Assembly (NCBI RefSeq): GCF_012516375.2
Contig: NZ_CP051204.2
Coordinates: forward strand, 1,240,001-1,304,000
Length of the DNA: 64,000 nucleotides
Direction of reading: 5' to 3'
From: Chitinophaga oryzae
Lineage (GTDB): Bacteria > Bacteroidota > Bacteroidia > Chitinophagales > Chitinophagaceae
Shown: positions 62,020 to 64,000 of the stretch, piece after piece
Layout of the letters: the number at the start of each line of letters is the position of its first letter
How positions within the stretch are numbered: the first letter of the stretch is position 1
Notes under the pieces: model-generated
Told to the model about the DNA's origin: nothing
The model's input: the letters and a program-made list of their open reading frames with translations, nothing else
Databases searched by the model: none
Position numbers and translations under genes: made by a program

Positions 62020-63924
62020 ATGATAAAAACGTTGATGCGTAAAGGTTATATAGCAGCAGGCGTGATATTATGCTGTTTATTGTTGCCGCTGCCGGAAAGC
62101 AGCGGTCAGGCAGCTATATTGCCCCGTTTGCAGCGTGACCTGGCGCAACAGCATGACAGCGCCGGTTATGTATCGGTATTAGGCAAGATCGGCGCGTTGT
62201 ATGCCAGCGTCCACCTCGACAGCTCCTTCTACTATGCCCGCCAGGTGCTGGAAATCGCCAGCCGCCGCCGGGACCTTAAAGGCATGGCAGACGCCAATAA
62301 TATGCTGGGATGGTATTATACCGCTAAAACAGACTATAACGTAGGTATCCAGTATGCGTATAAGGCGCTGCTGCTCAATGCGCAGCTGGGGGATTCCGCG
62401 CAGATGGTCCGTTCGCTGAACATTATTTACGGCTGTTACAAAAACTCGGGCCACCCTGAGGAAGCCAATAATTATTTCTACCGTGCTTTTCATATGGCCA
62501 ACCGCCTCCCGCCGGATAAAGACTCTATGGCAGCCACCATGCTGGTCAACTACGCATGGCGTTTTTTCGGCGACAGCACTAAAACAGACTCTGTCCGCCT
62601 GGTGTTGCGCAGGGCCGGCGCCATCCTGAAGAAATATCCCGACAGCAGGGCTGCTTTTTATGTCGCCGCATTTGAGGCCGACCTCATGGTGCAGGCGGGT
62701 AAAGGGAAAGCGGCAGAAGAGCGCATCTACGCCCTTGCTGACCTGGCCCGGAAAAAAGGAATGCCTTACGTAGCCATGGACATGTATGGCCGGCTGTACG
62801 ACTTTCAGCGCCTGGGTTACTTTGCCGATTCCACCCGTTACCAGGAGCAGGCGTACGAAGTGGCGCGGCAATCCGCCAGCATGGAACTGAACCTCTACTG
62901 GCTGGGACGGTTGTACGATTATTACCGCCATCATCGGCAGCCGGAACGGGTAGTGTATTATGGTAATGAAATTATGCGGCTGGCGGCAAAAGACCGCTAT
63001 CACAACAATCAGCCTCAGGCGGCCTACATCGATTTTTTCCTGAAGGAAAAAAAACTGGAGGCGCTGTCCCTCTCCACCCGGATGCAACAGCAGGAGCTGG
63101 AAAAAGAACTGGCGGAGAAAAAGAACCGCTCCCTCATTGTGGCGGGGCTGCTGATCATCATATTCCTGTTGCTGGCACTGCTGACCAGCAGGTATCTGCA
63201 TTACCGCCGCTGGAAACAACAGGAAAACGCGCTGGCCTTCAGTTATGTGCAGCTGGCTAAAAACAATACTGCCCTGACGGAGAACGATCTCTTTAAGACC
63301 AGGCTGATCAGTATGCTGGCTACCGACTTCAGAACGCCGCTGCACCATATCATTGCGGTGGCCGACCAGCTGAAGACCGGTACGCTCACGCAACCGGAGG
63401 TGGTAAGCCTGTTAAAACAGATCGGTAATGCATCCCGGAAAACGCTGGACGCCTTTAACAACATCCTGAAATGGCTGAAGCTACAGTTGTCAGGCTTCGT
63501 TTACAAGCCGGCCACCACGGAGTTACTGCCGGTGATCGCGGAAGCGCTGGAGCCGCTGCAGACGGAAATCAGGGATAAGCAGCTGACCATTGTGAACAGG
63601 GTAGGACCACGGCTCACGGTGATTGCAGACAGGGAGATACTGCAGCTGGTGAATGTGCAGTTGTTGCAGGTGGCAGTCACCACCGCCCGGCCCGGCACCC
63701 TGCTCCTCATCTCCTCTTACGGGGAAAAGGGAAAAGTAACCGTACGGTTCATGGCCGATGGTGGCGCCTCCACCCGTAAGTTGCTCGAAGAACTGAAAGA
63801 CAAAGAACACAATATTTTCGCGTTAGGGATTATTATCAGCCGGGACTTTATGCAAAAGATGAAAGGAGGCCTCGTCGTGGAAGAAGAAGCGGAAGGGTTT
63901 CTCATGATGGAGTACACGATTTAA
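62020..63924 (+). CDS. TPR-containing histidine kinase paralogue, apparent pseudokinase
   Basis: A 634-aa protein with the same layout as its upstream neighbour: signal peptide (MIKTLMRKGYIAAGVILCCLLLPLPESSGQ), TPR-like periplasmic part, a membrane segment (about 373-395, SLIVAGLLIIIFLLLALLTSRYL) and a kinase-like region. But the phosphoacceptor His is Thr435 (LATDFRTPLHH), the N-box Asn is lost (VQLLQVAVTTARPG), the G1 DxGxG is replaced (FMADGGAST), and the G2 glycines are changed (NIFALGIIISRDF). The fold seems kept, without catalysis. It may act as a sensor or allosteric partner of the intact kinase, or as a phosphate-independent scaffold; that is inference. Confidence 0.9.
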   Translation: MIKTLMRKGYIAAGVILCCLLLPLPESSGQAAILPRLQRDLAQQHDSAGYVSVLGKIGALYASVHLDSSFYYARQVLEIASRRRDLKGMADANNMLGWYYTAKTDYNVGIQYAYKALLLNAQLGDSAQMVRSLNIIYGCYKNSGHPEEANNYFYRAFHMANRLPPDKDSMAATMLVNYAWRFFGDSTKTDSVRLVLRRAGAILKKYPDSRAAFYVAAFEADLMVQAGKGKAAEERIYALADLARKKGMPYVAMDMYGRLYDFQRLGYFADSTRYQEQAYEVARQSASMELNLYWLGRLYDYYRHHRQPERVVYYGNEIMRLAAKDRYHNNQPQAAYIDFFLKEKKLEALSLSTRMQQQELEKELAEKKNRSLIVAGLLIIIFLLLALLTSRYLHYRRWKQQENALAFSYVQLAKNNTALTENDLFKTRLISMLATDFRTPLHHIIAVADQLKTGTLTQPEVVSLLKQIGNASRKTLDAFNNILKWLKLQLSGFVYKPATTELLPVIAEALEPLQTEIRDKQLTIVNRVGPRLTVIADREILQLVNVQLLQVAVTTARPGTLLLISSYGEKGKVTVRFMADGGASTRKLLEELKDKEHNIFALGIIISRDFMQKMKGGLVVEEEAEGFLMMEYTI

Positions 63925-63949
63925 GACCACAGTGTTCCATTCAACGTAT

Positions 63950-64000
63950 ATGCGTAAGTGTTATTTCACTGCTTTACTGTCCCTGTTGGGCTGGCGCGTG
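63950..64000 (+). CDS. N-terminal start of a further secreted/membrane protein (partial)
   Basis: The ATG at 63950 opens MRKCYFTALLSLLGWRV, a plausible signal peptide, and the frame runs off the end of the window. It is 25 bp after the pseudokinase stop, so it may belong to the same operon, and could be a third paralogue. Seventeen codons are too few to tell. Confidence 0.4.
   Translation, partial: MRKCYFTALLSLLGWRV

Overview
The window looks like a chromosomal segment of a Bacteroidota member, most likely family Chitinophagaceae and close to Chitinophaga. The sequence evidence is: a SusC/SusD pair with its own ECF sigma/FecR switch, several Bacteroidota-type promoters (TTG, 19-21 bp, TAnnTTTG), a Bacteroidota-type RNA polymerase omega subunit next to bamD, DUF4835 and DUF4296 proteins, a secreted nuclease-like protein of type IX secretion style, and two genes of the futalosine route to menaquinone. 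Most of the window is core chromosome; no prophage, insertion sequence, CRISPR array, rRNA or tRNA was seen.

Layout. 1-273: 3' end of a D-threonine aldolase-like gene. 343-9503 (minus): a small polysaccharide utilisation locus in the order ECF sigma factor, FecR anti-sigma, SusC with an STN signalling domain, SusD, GH20 hexosaminidase. 9564-13535 (minus): small secreted or lipoprotein genes, a rhomboid protease, and the rpsF-rpsR-rplI ribosomal operon. 13741-17027 (minus): a large secreted endonuclease/exonuclease/phosphatase-family gene broken by a frameshift at a homopolymer tract. 17297-27907: htpG (+), recJ and a polyprenyl diphosphate synthase (-), an abundant-type OmpA protein, a Kup potassium transporter and a GH123-family hydrolase (+).

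27996-44721 (minus) is a nearly complete dcw cluster in transcription order mraZ, rsmH, ftsL, ftsI, murE, mraY, murD, ftsW, murG, murC, ftsQ, ftsA, ftsZ; murF and ddl are absent. A run of four 10-bp repeats just upstream of mraZ looks like the MraZ operator. The 511-bp divergent spacer (44722-45232) also holds three DnaA-box-like sites. To its right (+): bamD, rpoZ, coaBC, a DUF4835 protein, a DUF4296 lipoprotein, the two subunits of a 3-oxoacid CoA-transferase, a PabC-like aminotransferase and a photolyase.

52934-53189 is filled by a 50-bp perfect inverted repeat element between converging genes. Then mqnB-mqnD (-), queD-like, folE and fabD (+), two GNAT acetyltransferases (-), a DinB-like protein, a Nudix-type transcriptional regulator with a decayed Nudix box, and a tandem pair of TPR sensor kinases. 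The second kinase has lost the phosphoacceptor histidine and the ATP-binding motifs. A further signal-peptide-like ORF starts at 63950 and runs off the window.

The most unusual items are the active/pseudokinase sensor pair beside a non-catalytic Nudix regulator, the homopolymer-frameshifted secreted nuclease gene, the 50-bp inverted repeat element, and a family of AT-rich intergenic inverted repeats.
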